64,000 nt of DNA from Microbacterium testaceum (GCF_020781835.1 NZ_JAJGNJ010000008.1:1-64000); one strand, 5' to 3'; counted from the first letter of the stretch, positions 20,237 to 28,658 are shown. Program-made: numbers and translations. The notes: generated by a model not told the origin, from the letters alone.

Positions 20237-21010
20237 ATGCGTACCCGTTCCGTCCACGGCGGCCGCCACGAACTCGGCCAGAACTTCCTCATCCACCAAC
20301 CCACCATCGACCGCATCGTCGCACTCGTCGCCACCACCGAGGGGGCGATCCTCGAAATCGGCGCCGGCGGCGGAGCCCTCACGACAGGGCTCGCCGGTCT
20401 CGGCCGCGGCCTCACCGCGATCGATATCGACGAGCGCCGCATCGCGGCACTCCGCCGCGCTCACGCGGGGGTTCATGTCGAGCACGCGGACGCCCTGCGG
20501 CATCCGCTCGATGCGCCGGTCATCGCCGGCAACATCCCCTTCCACCTGACGACGCCGATCCTGCGTCGTCTGCTCCAACGGCCGGGCTGGCGTGACGCCG
20601 TGCTTCTGACCCAATGGGAGGTCGCTCGCAAGCGTGCAGGCGTTGGCGGCGGCACCTTGATGACCGCTCAGGCTGCCCCGTGGTTCGCGTTCACCCTGCA
20701 CGGCCGAGTACCGTCGCACGCATTCCGGCCCGCCCCCAGCGTCGACGGCGGCATCCTGTCCATCACCAGGCGGGGGTCCCCGCTCGTGCCTCTCGCGCAC
20801 AGGCGCGCCTACGAACGCTTTGTCGGCGAGGTGTTCACGGCGAAGGGTCGGGGCATGGGGTCGATTCTCGCGACGGTGCGCCGCTGCTCACGGCCAGCGG
20901 CGAAACGACACCTGACGCAAGCTGGTGTCGGCGCCGACGCGCTGCCGCGTGACCTCGGCCCGCAGCAGTGGGCCGACCTGTGGAAACACCTCATGGGCGG
21001 GCAAGACTGA
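20237..21010 (+). CDS. erm: Erm family 23S rRNA (adenine-2058-N6) methyltransferase
   Basis: A 257-aa Erm/KsgA-fold enzyme. GGRHELGQNFLIH is the Erm N-terminal box, ILEIGAGGGALT the SAM motif, and GNIPFHLTTPILRRLL the catalytic N-I-P-F motif, followed by LLTQWEVARKRAGVGGGTLM and FRPAPSVDGG typical of actinobacterial Erm. Methylation of A2058 gives MLS resistance. The SD GGAG (20228-20231) lies inside stem V of the attenuator, so expression is probably macrolide-inducible. The exact Erm class cannot be named without a search. KsgA is unlikely given length, context and leader. Confidence 0.9.
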   Translation: MRTRSVHGGRHELGQNFLIHQPTIDRIVALVATTEGAILEIGAGGGALTTGLAGLGRGLTAIDIDERRIAALRRAHAGVHVEHADALRHPLDAPVIAGNIPFHLTTPILRRLLQRPGWRDAVLLTQWEVARKRAGVGGGTLMTAQAAPWFAFTLHGRVPSHAFRPAPSVDGGILSITRRGSPLVPLAHRRAYERFVGEVFTAKGRGMGSILATVRRCSRPAAKRHLTQAGVGADALPRDLGPQQWADLWKHLMGGQD

Positions 21011-21096
21011 GCCCACCCAACGGGTCGCGGCCACCTTGTGGCGTACCGGGGCGAGATCGCAGAGGAGTGAGGTCGATTGCGTGCAAGGCTGGTGTG

Positions 21097-21975
21097 ATGT
21101 TCCGCGACTTCATCGATGAGACCGTCGTCGTCGGAGAGTGCGCTCTCCGGGTTCGCCGGGCGGGGCATGGCCCCGCTGTCCTGCTGCTGCACGGGCATCC
21201 GCGTACGGGGTCGACGTGGCATCGCGTCGCACCCGAGCTGGTGGACGCCGGCTTCTCCGTCGTCGTCCCCGATCTGCCTGGGTACGGGCGTTCCACGGCG
21301 CCCGCGCCGACGGACGACCATGCCGCGCATTCAAAACGTGCTGCCGCGGGTGTGCTTGCTGCGCTGATGAGCGCACTCGGTCATCACCGGTACGCGGTCG
21401 TCGGTCATGACCGCGGTAGCTATGTTGCGTTTCGGCTTGCGCTGGATAACTGGGAGCGCGTCGAGCGACTGGTGCTGATGGATTGCATCCCGATCAGCGA
21501 GCACCTGCGTCGGGCGGACGCGCGATTCGCGATGCGATGGTGGCACTGGTTCTTCTATGCGCAACCCGGGCTACCGGAACGCGTCATCAACGCCGACCCG
21601 GACGCCTGGTATTCGGGCGACCCCGCTGTGATGGGGGGCGAGAATCACGCTGAGTGGCGAGCAGCGATTCACGACCCTGGCGTGGTCCGCGCGATGCTCG
21701 AGGACTACCGCGCCGGATTGACCATCGACCGCAAGCACGAGGAGGCGGATCGACGAGCGGGCCGCCGCCTCACGATGCCGCTGCTGTGTCTGTGGTCGCT
21801 GCGAGACGACCTTGAAGACCTCTACGGCGACCCGCTCGTCATCTGGCGCGACTGGGCCGATGACCTACAGGGTGTCGGCATCGACTCCGGGCATCACATC
21901 GCGGAAGAGGAGCCCCGCGCGCTCGTCGCTGCCCTCACACCATTCCTTGCGCAAGACCCCTCAGAGGGCGAGTAA
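21097..21975 (+). CDS. alpha/beta-hydrolase, candidate macrolide esterase (fluoroacetate-dehalogenase-like fold)
   Basis: A 292-aa hydrolase. HGHPRTG (32-38) forms the oxyanion region. The nucleophile elbow is GHDRGS with D105; D129 and H266 complete a triad. The cap has RWWHWFF (147-153) and ADPDAWY (166-172), as in fluoroacetate dehalogenases. The second substrate-carboxylate Arg of those enzymes (four residues after the nucleophile Asp) is Tyr109 here, arguing against fluoroacetate. It lies 86 bp behind erm on the same strand. Reported macrolide esterases (EstT type) belong to the same broad superfamily, so ring opening of macrolides is a reasonable but unproven guess. Confidence 0.7.
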   Translation: MFRDFIDETVVVGECALRVRRAGHGPAVLLLHGHPRTGSTWHRVAPELVDAGFSVVVPDLPGYGRSTAPAPTDDHAAHSKRAAAGVLAALMSALGHHRYAVVGHDRGSYVAFRLALDNWERVERLVLMDCIPISEHLRRADARFAMRWWHWFFYAQPGLPERVINADPDAWYSGDPAVMGGENHAEWRAAIHDPGVVRAMLEDYRAGLTIDRKHEEADRRAGRRLTMPLLCLWSLRDDLEDLYGDPLVIWRDWADDLQGVGIDSGHHIAEEEPRALVAALTPFLAQDPSEGE

Positions 21976-22524
21976 TCGTTCCGCGACCTGGGGGAGGGTT
22001 GTGACACCCTCCTCGGTGAGGAAGTGTCCAGCGCCCGGGACGGTGATCGCCTCTGCGCGCAGGGCACGCCCGAGCGTTGCTGTGTGTGCAGCCGGGACAT
22101 ACGTGTCGTTGTCGGACAACAGGACCGATCGGTGGGCCGTGCGTGCGGCGGTGCGCTCGACATCCGGCCGGACCGCGGTGAAGGAATCGAGCTCCGGGAG
22201 CGTCGGCAGCGGTGAGACGAACCCTGCCACGGCGATGAACGCCCCCAAACGCCACTGCCCAGGGAGTCGATCCAGAGCGTGCAGGGCGGTTACGCCGCCG
22301 AGGCTGTGCGTGACGATTCCCGTGCTCTCGTCCGGAATGCCCATGGCCCGGCCGACTGCGGTGATCCATTCTTCGAGATCTGGTGCACCGGGGTTTGGTA
22401 GTGCTGGTATCCGAACCGCGACTCCTTCACTGTCCATCGCCTTGGCCAGCGATCCGAACCAGTGGTCCGCTGGGGTGGCGGAGTACCCGTGAACGATGAC
22501 GACGCGCGAAAGGCTCATGATCAC
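21961..22524 (-). CDS. RBBP9/YdeN-type small alpha/beta-hydrolase
   Basis: The 187-aa protein starts RVVIVHGYSATPADHWF, the RBBP9/YdeN signature, and has the nucleophile elbow THSLGG (S74), the acid in DNDTYVP and the base in GAGHFLTEEG. It is a probable serine hydrolase without a known substrate. Its 3' end overlaps that of the preceding hydrolase by 15 bp on the opposite strand. Starts at 22524 or 22518 (MSLSR) are possible. Confidence 0.8.
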   Translation of the reverse strand: MIMSLSRVVIVHGYSATPADHWFGSLAKAMDSEGVAVRIPALPNPGAPDLEEWITAVGRAMGIPDESTGIVTHSLGGVTALHALDRLPGQWRLGAFIAVAGFVSPLPTLPELDSFTAVRPDVERTAARTAHRSVLLSDNDTYVPAAHTATLGRALRAEAITVPGAGHFLTEEGVTTLPQVAERLLAL

Positions 22525-22552
22525 GGCAACAGGACGACGGTTCGTCCGATTC

Positions 22553-23080
22553 CTAGGCCGGGGTTCGCGTCTGCTCCCGCAATGCGGTCAGCGCGGCCGC
22601 GATCAGGAGGTGGTTGCGGGGATTGCGCCGTGTGTGGGCGACGATTCGGCGTTGGACGGCCGGGTGATGCAGCGGCCGGGCGATCACGGTCGCAGGGAGA
22701 TCGAGGAGAGCGAGGCGTGGGAGGACGGTGATGCCCAGGCCCGCGGCGACGAGGCTGAGAGTGGCGTGGTGGTCGTCGAGGCGAGCCGAGTAGCGAGGCA
22801 CGAATCCGGCGGCTTGACAGGCTGTGGCGATGATCTGCCCCGTCGGGCTGTCGTAGATGTCGTGGTCGATCCACGGTTCGTGCTGCAACTCGCCCAGCGC
22901 GATAGGAGACTCCGTGGCGAGCGGGTGGGAGAGGGGGAGGACCGCGAAGAAGTCGTCCACCGCGAGCTCATGCCGGTGGTATCCCTCGAGGAGTCGGGGC
23001 GGGGCGTCGACCTGCTCGTTCCGGATGTCGATGTCTGGCGTTCGACGACCGCGGCCGTCGTATGGCTCGTTGAGACGGTG
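22553..23080 (-). pseudogene. LysR regulator, C-terminal fragment
   Basis: About 175 codons of a LysR substrate-binding domain remain: DDFFAVLPLSHPLATESPI, EPWIDHDIYDSPTGQ, and LSLVAAGLGITVLPRLALLD. The N-terminal helix-turn-helix and dimerisation helix are absent, so it cannot bind DNA. The open frame continues upstream but becomes unrelated Arg-rich sequence near 23080, exactly where the lysE fragment begins on the other strand. Confidence 0.75.
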
Positions 23081-23085
23081 CCGGC

Positions 23086-23370
23086 ATCCTGACATCCCTG
23101 TCGAACCCGAAGACCGGACTGTTCTTCCTGGCCTTGTTCCCCGGCTACACCCCGCCCGGGGCGCACCCGTTGTTCGTCGTCGTGGTTCTCGGGGGCACGG
23201 TTGCCGCTGTCGTGTACGTGTATCTCGTGTGTCTCGTGCTGGCCGCCGACGCCGCCAACCGCTGGCTCGCGCGACCACGCGTGACCGGAACGATCGAGCG
23301 GGTGAGCGGTCTCGTCATGATCGGTCTGGGCATGTTAACGCCCGTGCCCGCGCTGCTCCCCGCCACCTGA
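23086..23370 (+). pseudogene. LysE/RhtB exporter, C-terminal fragment
   Basis: The plus strand reads ILTSLSNPKTGLFFLALFPG, then two hydrophobic helices and ERVSGLVMIGLGM before the stop. SNPKxxLFFLALFP marks the middle of LysE-family amino-acid exporters, so the N-terminal half is missing and no proper start is present. It abuts the lysR stump head to head. Confidence 0.75.
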
Positions 23371-23416
23371 GGAGGTGACGGCCTTCAGCCCGCACGGAGC
23401 GCGCCGTGGTTCGCGG

Positions 23417-24649
23417 TCAGTCGTCGTCGACGACGCGGAGCATCAAGAGGGCGATGCCGGCGCAGAAGACGAAGGCAGCGCCGCCGACCGCGACAGGCAG
23501 AGCGATGTGCACCACGGCGAGGACGCCGCCGAGCATCGAGCCGAGGGCGAGACCGAGCAGACCGGCGAGTCGGGTCGCGGCATTGACGCGACCGCGCAGT
23601 TCCTCCGGCACGAGGCGTTGGCGGAGTGACGTCGAGCAGATGCCCCAGACCACCGCGTGGAGGATATAGGCAGCCAGGAGCGCGGCGGCGACCACGGCGT
23701 CGCGCGTGACGGCGAGAGCGAACAGGGACGCCGCCCCGATGAGCAGGCTCAGCACGATCGTCCACCGATACCCGATGCGGCGGCGGATGCGCGGCGTCAC
23801 AAAGGAGCCGACAAGACCACCCAGCGCTGAGACGGCGAGGATCACGCCGTATCCCGTGCCGTCGAGACCGAGCTGCTCCTGGGCGAACACGACGAGGATC
23901 GAGAACGGCAGCATGTAGCCGACGCTGGCGAGGCCACCGACGAGCGCGAGGCCTCCGACGACACGGTGACGGACGAGCCAGGACGCGCCCGAAGCAGCCT
24001 CCCTCGCCACCGATCGCCGCGGAGTCTCCGGCGCATCGGATGCCACGACGCGGCGGATCGGAAGGCCCAGGGCGACCAGGCCCGCCGCGGCCCACAGGCC
24101 ACCCATCGCGAAGACCGGGACGGCCGCGGCCACCGTGAACAGCAGACCGCCGAGCGGCGGGCCGGCGAACTCGTCGGCGACGAGTTGCGCAGCCGACAGG
24201 CGTCCGTTCGCCCTGTCGAGATCGCGGGTCGCCACGATGCTCGGGACGAGGGACACCGCCGCGTTGTCGGCCGCGCTCTCGAGAGTCCCGATCACGGCGA
24301 ACGCCGCGTAAAGGAGGACCAGTCCGCCGACGTCGAAGTGCACGCAGACCGCCAGACCGAGGACGGCCGCTCCCCGAAGCAGGTTGGCGACGATCAGAAT
24401 GCGGCGTCGGTCGAGCCTGTCCACCCACACCCCGATGGGCAGCGCGCCGAGGAGCCGCACGAGGGCGTACAGCGTCGCGAGGCCGGCCACCCACCGAGGG
24501 TCGTCCGTCAGCGAGGTCGCCAGCAGAGGAATCGAGACGAAGGCGATGCCGTCGGCGAGATTGGACGTGGCATTCGCCGCCCAGAGCACGCGGAACGGCC
24601 GACCCCCTGGCATCCGGGCCATCGAGTTCTCATCCGAAGAGATGCTCAC
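23417..24649 (-). CDS. MFS transporter, DHA3 type (macrolide/siderophore-exporter-like)
   Basis: A 410-aa protein with about 12 membrane segments. FRVLWAANATSNLADGIAF, RWVAGLATLYALVRLLGALP, VDRLDRRRILI (motif A) and RLVPEELRGRVNAATRL match DHA3 exporters such as MefA and EntS. Next to erm and the candidate esterase it could export macrolides, but the family has wide substrates. The start ATG 24649 leads to a usual N-terminus; ATG 24622 (MARMPGG) is an alternative. Confidence 0.82.
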   Translation of the reverse strand: MSISSDENSMARMPGGRPFRVLWAANATSNLADGIAFVSIPLLATSLTDDPRWVAGLATLYALVRLLGALPIGVWVDRLDRRRILIVANLLRGAAVLGLAVCVHFDVGGLVLLYAAFAVIGTLESAADNAAVSLVPSIVATRDLDRANGRLSAAQLVADEFAGPPLGGLLFTVAAAVPVFAMGGLWAAAGLVALGLPIRRVVASDAPETPRRSVAREAASGASWLVRHRVVGGLALVGGLASVGYMLPFSILVVFAQEQLGLDGTGYGVILAVSALGGLVGSFVTPRIRRRIGYRWTIVLSLLIGAASLFALAVTRDAVVAAALLAAYILHAVVWGICSTSLRQRLVPEELRGRVNAATRLAGLLGLALGSMLGGVLAVVHIALPVAVGGAAFVFCAGIALLMLRVVDDD

Positions 24650-24878
24650 CGAAGACGGGCGCTTTCGTCATGCCGTGCTGAGCGACGTCGCCGACCCGAC
24701 GACGGGGTGAGAACGACGCTCTTTTCCTTGTCTCCCACTGACGATCAGTTCCGAGTGATTGCCGAAACCGGGAACCGTCGACGCCGTGTCCGATCCGATC
24801 ACCTCGGATCTCACCGATCTCCGACGGAGTGCGCGTTCGTCACGCGGCCGAGGAGAGGAATGTCCATCACCGATGACC
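24650..24878. other. intergenic gap between the MFS and EamA genes
   Basis: About 230 bp with lower GC than its surroundings and no coding frame I can defend. It includes runs such as TCTTTTCCTTGTC and CTTATCTTTCCTTCC and probably holds the MFS promoter (minus strand). Confidence 0.4.
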
Positions 24879-25901
24879 TTATCTTTCCTTCCTCACCGCT
24901 CGTCCTCTCGACCAGGGCTTCGTCATGTCCGGCGACGGCTCTCGGTGGTCTTCGCTCGGTCCCCTCGTCGAGGTTCTGATGCTGCCTTTGAGGTACCCCT
25001 GACTGGTCAGGATCCCGAGTATCACGAGCGCTGCGCCGACAGGCTCGTTCCAGTGCAGCGTCTCGTGAAGGACCAGCACCCCGAGGGTGACTCCAACGAC
25101 GGGCGTCACGTAGGTGACCGTGGAGGCGAGGGTGGCGCCCCAGGTCCGGATGATCCGGGTGTTCCAGATGTACGCGATGCCTGTGCCGATACCTCCGAGA
25201 ACGACCATGCTGGCCACGACGGGGGGACTCAACTCGATCGGCGTGAACCCCAGGAACGGGACGAGCAGGGCCGCGATGACCGCGGCGATCGTGATCTGAG
25301 TGGCCGCGATCGTGGTCGCGTCGTGGTCGTGCCCGCGAAGAAAACGGCGGCTGTAGACGAAGCCCAGACCGTAGCAGGTCGTCGCGCCCAGGCATGCCAG
25401 TTGGGCGAGCAACGACGTCGCCGCGAACGCGTGCCCCGACACGGCCCACGGTGCGGCGACGAGGACCACCCCCGCGGCGGCAATGACCACGCCGACGATG
25501 CGTGTACGCGTCAACCTCTCGTCGGGGAGGGCGACGAAGGACACGAGGAGGGTGGTGATGGGGGTGGTCGCGTTGTAGATGCTCGACAGTCCCGAGTCGA
25601 TGTGCTGTCCCGCCCAGGCGAACAGAAAGAACGGCACCACGCACAACAGGATGGCAACAACCGTCAGATGGCCCCAGACCCGCGGCTCGCGGGGCCAGCG
25701 ACGCCGAGTGGATGCCATCACGATCGCCAATATGAGGGAGCCCAGAGCAAGCCGCCCGAACACCACCTGTATGGCGGACAGGCCTTCCAGCGCCACCTTC
25801 ATGAACAGGAAGCTCGCTCCCCATACGAGCGCGAGCGCCGCGAACTGCATCGGCACCGTCAACCGGCTGGCCGGCCTCATCGGCAGATCCCCCTTCGTCA
25901 T
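24879..25901 (-). CDS. EamA/DMT family transporter
   Basis: The 340-aa protein has ten hydrophobic segments in two EamA halves: FAALALVWGASFLFMKVALE in the first, LGGIGTGIAYIWNTRIIRTW and TYVTPVVGVTLGVLVLHE in the second. It probably exports a metabolite. ATG 25901 has GAGG upstream (minus strand). The last ~30 residues (TRGPSEDHREPSPDMTKPW and onward) come from the island repeat and are unlike the family, so the natural C-terminus may have been replaced. It is divergent from lysR. Confidence 0.85.
   Translation of the reverse strand: MTKGDLPMRPASRLTVPMQFAALALVWGASFLFMKVALEGLSAIQVVFGRLALGSLILAIVMASTRRRWPREPRVWGHLTVVAILLCVVPFFLFAWAGQHIDSGLSSIYNATTPITTLLVSFVALPDERLTRTRIVGVVIAAAGVVLVAAPWAVSGHAFAATSLLAQLACLGATTCYGLGFVYSRRFLRGHDHDATTIAATQITIAAVIAALLVPFLGFTPIELSPPVVASMVVLGGIGTGIAYIWNTRIIRTWGATLASTVTYVTPVVGVTLGVLVLHETLHWNEPVGAALVILGILTSQGYLKGSIRTSTRGPSEDHREPSPDMTKPWSRGRAVRKER
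24913..24967 (+). repeat. right copy of island-flanking imperfect direct repeat
   Basis: It matches 19346-19401 (about 44 of 56 positions). It lies inside the 3' end of the EamA gene and supplies most of that protein's last ~30 codons. Together with the left copy it brackets integrase remnant, erm, hydrolases and MFS. Confidence 0.5.
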
Positions 25902-25962
25902 GGAAACCTCGGACACAGCGTCATCAGCGCCAGTCTCGACGGGTAACGCATAATGAATCAAA

Positions 25963-25979
25963 CAGATGTCGTTCATCTG
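25963..25979. promoter_or_regulatory. palindromic operator between lysR and the EamA gene
   Basis: CAGATG-TCGTT-CATCTG is a perfect 6-bp inverted repeat with 5-bp spacer in the AT-rich 94-bp divergent gap. An overlapping ATGAA-N14-TTCAT repeat (25953-25976) also exists. It is a likely LysR-type binding site controlling both genes. Confidence 0.5.
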
Positions 25980-25995
25980 GATATGTAAAACATTC

Positions 25996-26922
25996 ATGGG
26001 GGTCGACGTGGGTGCCACGCTGCAGCAGATGCGAGTCTTCGTCGCAGTCGTGGACGAGGGCGGCTTCGCCGCTGCCGGGGACGTGCTCGGGATGAGCCAG
26101 TCTTCGGTGTCGCACACGCTCGCGACCTTGGAGCGTCAGCTGGGAGCTGCGCTCGTGCGCCGGGGTCCTGTCGGTCTCACTTCGCACGGCTCGCGACTGC
26201 TGCCCCACGCTCGCGCGACTCTTGCTGCGGCGAACGCCTTCGACGCTGCCGTCGCTGCGCCGGCGCAGTTGGCTGGGTCGATCCGACTCGCCATCACCCC
26301 GACCGTCGGGCACGGGCTCGTCCCCTCGCTGCTCGCCCTCTGGCGCGCCCATGCGCCTCATGTCCGGGTCACGCTGCTCGAGGGCGACGACCTCGAAGTC
26401 GCCGACTGGCTCGAAAGCGGCGCCGTCGATTCGGCCATCCTCATCGACCCTGAGCCGTCGGCGGACCACGTCGTCGTTGCTCGCGACGAGTTTCGTGCGG
26501 TCGTCCGGGTCGATCATCCACTCTTCGGCCCAGAACCGCGTCTCCTCGCCGAGCTGCTGGACGACCCTCTCCTCGTCTCCACCGCAGGGTGCGAGCCCCA
26601 GATCAAAGAGCTCCACCGGGTCTCTTCCTTGCCCTATCACCCGACGCAGCGAGTGAGGGAGTTGACCACGTTGATGGCAATGGTCGAGGCGGGACTCGGC
26701 ATCACTGTCATGCCGACCCTCGCGAAGACGATGCTGCCCGGCGCCTTGGGGATGGTGCCGTTGGCTCAGACCATCCGGCGAACGCTCGTTCTCGCCGGAC
26801 CTCTTCGGCGCCCGTGCCATCCCGCGGTGGGATTGCTTCGAGATCTCACGAGAGAACACCTCCCGACCAGCGCGTCCCAGGACGCAGCGCTGAGCGGCTC
26901 CTCGCTATCGGTCGATCCCTGA
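25996..26922 (+). CDS. LysR family transcriptional regulator
   Basis: A 308-aa regulator with the LysR HTH near the N-terminus (LQQMRVFVAVVDEGGFAAAG, SQSSVSHTLATLERQLGAAL) and a substrate-binding domain. ATG 25996 is used; GTG 26008 is possible. It diverges from the EamA transporter and probably controls it and itself through the CAGATG palindrome. Confidence 0.88.
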   Translation: MGVDVGATLQQMRVFVAVVDEGGFAAAGDVLGMSQSSVSHTLATLERQLGAALVRRGPVGLTSHGSRLLPHARATLAAANAFDAAVAAPAQLAGSIRLAITPTVGHGLVPSLLALWRAHAPHVRVTLLEGDDLEVADWLESGAVDSAILIDPEPSADHVVVARDEFRAVVRVDHPLFGPEPRLLAELLDDPLLVSTAGCEPQIKELHRVSSLPYHPTQRVRELTTLMAMVEAGLGITVMPTLAKTMLPGALGMVPLAQTIRRTLVLAGPLRRPCHPAVGLLRDLTREHLPTSASQDAALSGSSLSVDP

Positions 26923-27029
26923 GCTCGTCACCGACATCCCGAGAGATCGCGAGCGAGACACGACGGGTTCTGCCGTTCGTGCCTTTCTCAACCGGTTGCT
27001 CGCCGACGACCTTCGTGGCCGCCCCCCGA

Positions 27030-27035
27030 TAGATT
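27030..27035 (+). promoter_or_regulatory. -10 element TAGATT upstream of the YciI gene
   Basis: TAGATT ends 6 bases before ATG 27042; no SD is present, suggesting a leaderless mRNA. Confidence 0.45.
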
Positions 27036-27041
27036 CGAGCC

Positions 27042-27347
27042 ATGGCGCACGCAGTTCTGCAGTACACCTACGGCGACGACTACCTCGAGGCTCGTGAACG
27101 GTTCCGGTCGGCGCATCTCGTTCTCGCGTGGGCGGCTGCGGACCGCGGGGAGTTGGTGCTCGGCGGCGCGGTCGGTACCGGGCCATACGAAGGGCTCCTC
27201 GTCTTTCAGGGCGACGACGCGGTGGGACTGGCGAGCACGTTCGCATCAGCGGACCCGTACGTGACGTCGGGACTGGTCACGTCGTGGACCGTGCGGCCGT
27301 GGGCAACTGTGGTCGGTGTCAAAGCCGCGACGCCCGTTCGGCCCTGA
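27042..27347 (+). CDS. YciI-like protein
   Basis: A 101-aa small protein of the YCII fold: RSAHLVLAWAAADRGELVLG, GLLVFQGDDAVGLASTFASADPY-type core and TSWTVRPW end. The H24 of RSAHL is the usual conserved His. The family is ferredoxin-like, with unknown or dehalogenase-like activity. It stands alone between lysR and the epoxide hydrolase. Confidence 0.8.
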   Translation: MAHAVLQYTYGDDYLEARERFRSAHLVLAWAAADRGELVLGGAVGTGPYEGLLVFQGDDAVGLASTFASADPYVTSGLVTSWTVRPWATVVGVKAATPVRP

Positions 27348-27435
27348 CGGCGGGTGGCAGTGGTCCGTGGGACACGTGAGCGAGGTGCTCGAGGCGCGAC
27401 GCCGATACGCGGCCGCTGAGTGACAGCGAGGTCCA

Positions 27436-28602
27436 TCACCGCGACGCGGGTGCGCTCCGAAGGGTCCTGAGTCCGGTGCGGATCTCCTCGACCAGGCTGA
27501 TCGGCCGCTCGAGCGCAGCGAAGTGGCCACCGGCCGTGGCTTCGGAGAAGTGGATGAGGGTGCGGTACTTCTCCTCGACCCAGCTGCGGGCGAGCAGCGG
27601 GATGTCCTTCGGGTAGATCGACACGGCGACCGGCAGTGTCAGAGTCGGGCCGGCCATGGTCAGCGCCCGGTTCTCCCAGTAGATGCGCGCAGATGAGGCG
27701 GCCGTGTTCGTGAACCAGTACAGAGAGATCGTGTCGAGGATGCTCTCGAGCGGGATCGCGTCCTCGGCGAGGCCTTGGTTGTCGGTCTTCGACTGAAACT
27801 TGTCGTAGATCCACGCGGCCTGCCCCACCGGCGAATCGGCGAGGGCGAACCCCGGGGTCTGCGGTCGGGTGCCCTGCAGATGATTCGACCCGCCGAGGGG
27901 GCCCTGGTAGAGCGCGAGGGTGTCGACGGCGTGCTGCTCCTCGGGCGTCAGAGATGTCGGGATCTGCTCCGGGAACGCGTAGGGCGTGTTGAGATGGACG
28001 CCGAGCAGCCCCTCCGGTGCCGCGGCCGCGAGAGCCGACGTGACCACGGCACCCCAGTCGCCGCCGTGCGCTGTCCATCGGGTGTACCCGAGGCTCCGCA
28101 TCAGTTCCGCCCACGCGCCCGCGATCCGGTCGACCGTCCAGCCGGTGCTCGTCGGCTTGCCGGAGAACCCGAAACCCGGCAGGGACGGGATGACGACGTC
28201 GAACGCGTCCTCGGGGCGACCGCCGTGAGCGACGGGATCGGTCAGGGGGCCGATCATCGGCAGGAAGTCGATGACCGAACCCGGCCAGCCGTGGGTCAGG
28301 ATCAGCGGCAGCGCCCCGGCGTTCGGTGACCGGACATGGAGGAAGTGGACGTCGAGCCCGTCGATCTCGATCAGATACTGCGGGTACTGGTTGATCCGGT
28401 GCTCGAACCGCCGCCAATCGTGCCGCTGCCAATCGTCCACGAGGCTCCGGAGATGGTCCGAACGAACCCCTTGCGACCAGTCGTCAACGGTCTCAGGGTC
28501 TGGCCAGCGCGTGTTGCGGAGCCGTGTCCGGAGGTCGCGAACGTTTTCCTCCGGGACGGACACGGTGAATGGCCGGAACCTCGTGGAGGGGTGGGTCTGC
28601 AT
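27436..28602 (-). CDS. epoxide hydrolase (EHN domain alpha/beta-hydrolase)
   Basis: The 388-aa enzyme has the N-terminal epoxide-hydrolase lid (FRPFTVSVPEENVRDLRTRL, NTRWPDPETVDDWSQG), the oxyanion HGWPGS (104-109), nucleophile D182 in AHGGDWGA, and a late GGHFAALERP with the catalytic His. The start ATG 28602 has a strong AGGAGG. It is divergent from tetR across a gap with two TetR-type operators, so it is probably induced by a TetR ligand. Confidence 0.9.
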   Translation of the reverse strand: MQTHPSTRFRPFTVSVPEENVRDLRTRLRNTRWPDPETVDDWSQGVRSDHLRSLVDDWQRHDWRRFEHRINQYPQYLIEIDGLDVHFLHVRSPNAGALPLILTHGWPGSVIDFLPMIGPLTDPVAHGGRPEDAFDVVIPSLPGFGFSGKPTSTGWTVDRIAGAWAELMRSLGYTRWTAHGGDWGAVVTSALAAAAPEGLLGVHLNTPYAFPEQIPTSLTPEEQHAVDTLALYQGPLGGSNHLQGTRPQTPGFALADSPVGQAAWIYDKFQSKTDNQGLAEDAIPLESILDTISLYWFTNTAASSARIYWENRALTMAGPTLTLPVAVSIYPKDIPLLARSWVEEKYRTLIHFSEATAGGHFAALERPISLVEEIRTGLRTLRSAPASR

Positions 28603-28638
28603 GGGGAGCCTCCTACGGATCCTGTGGAGCAGGTGTTC

Positions 28639-28658
28639 GTTGCACAGGTGTGTGCAAC
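28639..28658. promoter_or_regulatory. TetR operator, copy 1
   Basis: GTTGCACA-GGTG-TGTGCAAC, an 8-bp perfect inverted repeat with 4-bp spacer, placed in front of the epoxide hydrolase start. Confidence 0.65.

Noticed and set aside
20237..21010. Reading the Erm gene as housekeeping KsgA
   Set aside because: The leader peptide, attenuator, island location and GGRHELGQNFL/NIPFHLTT motifs fit Erm rather than KsgA.
27206..28432. 408-aa alternative frame over the epoxide hydrolase
   Set aside because: It is the Arg-rich shadow of the enzyme, which has the HGWPGS and GGDWG motifs in its own frame.
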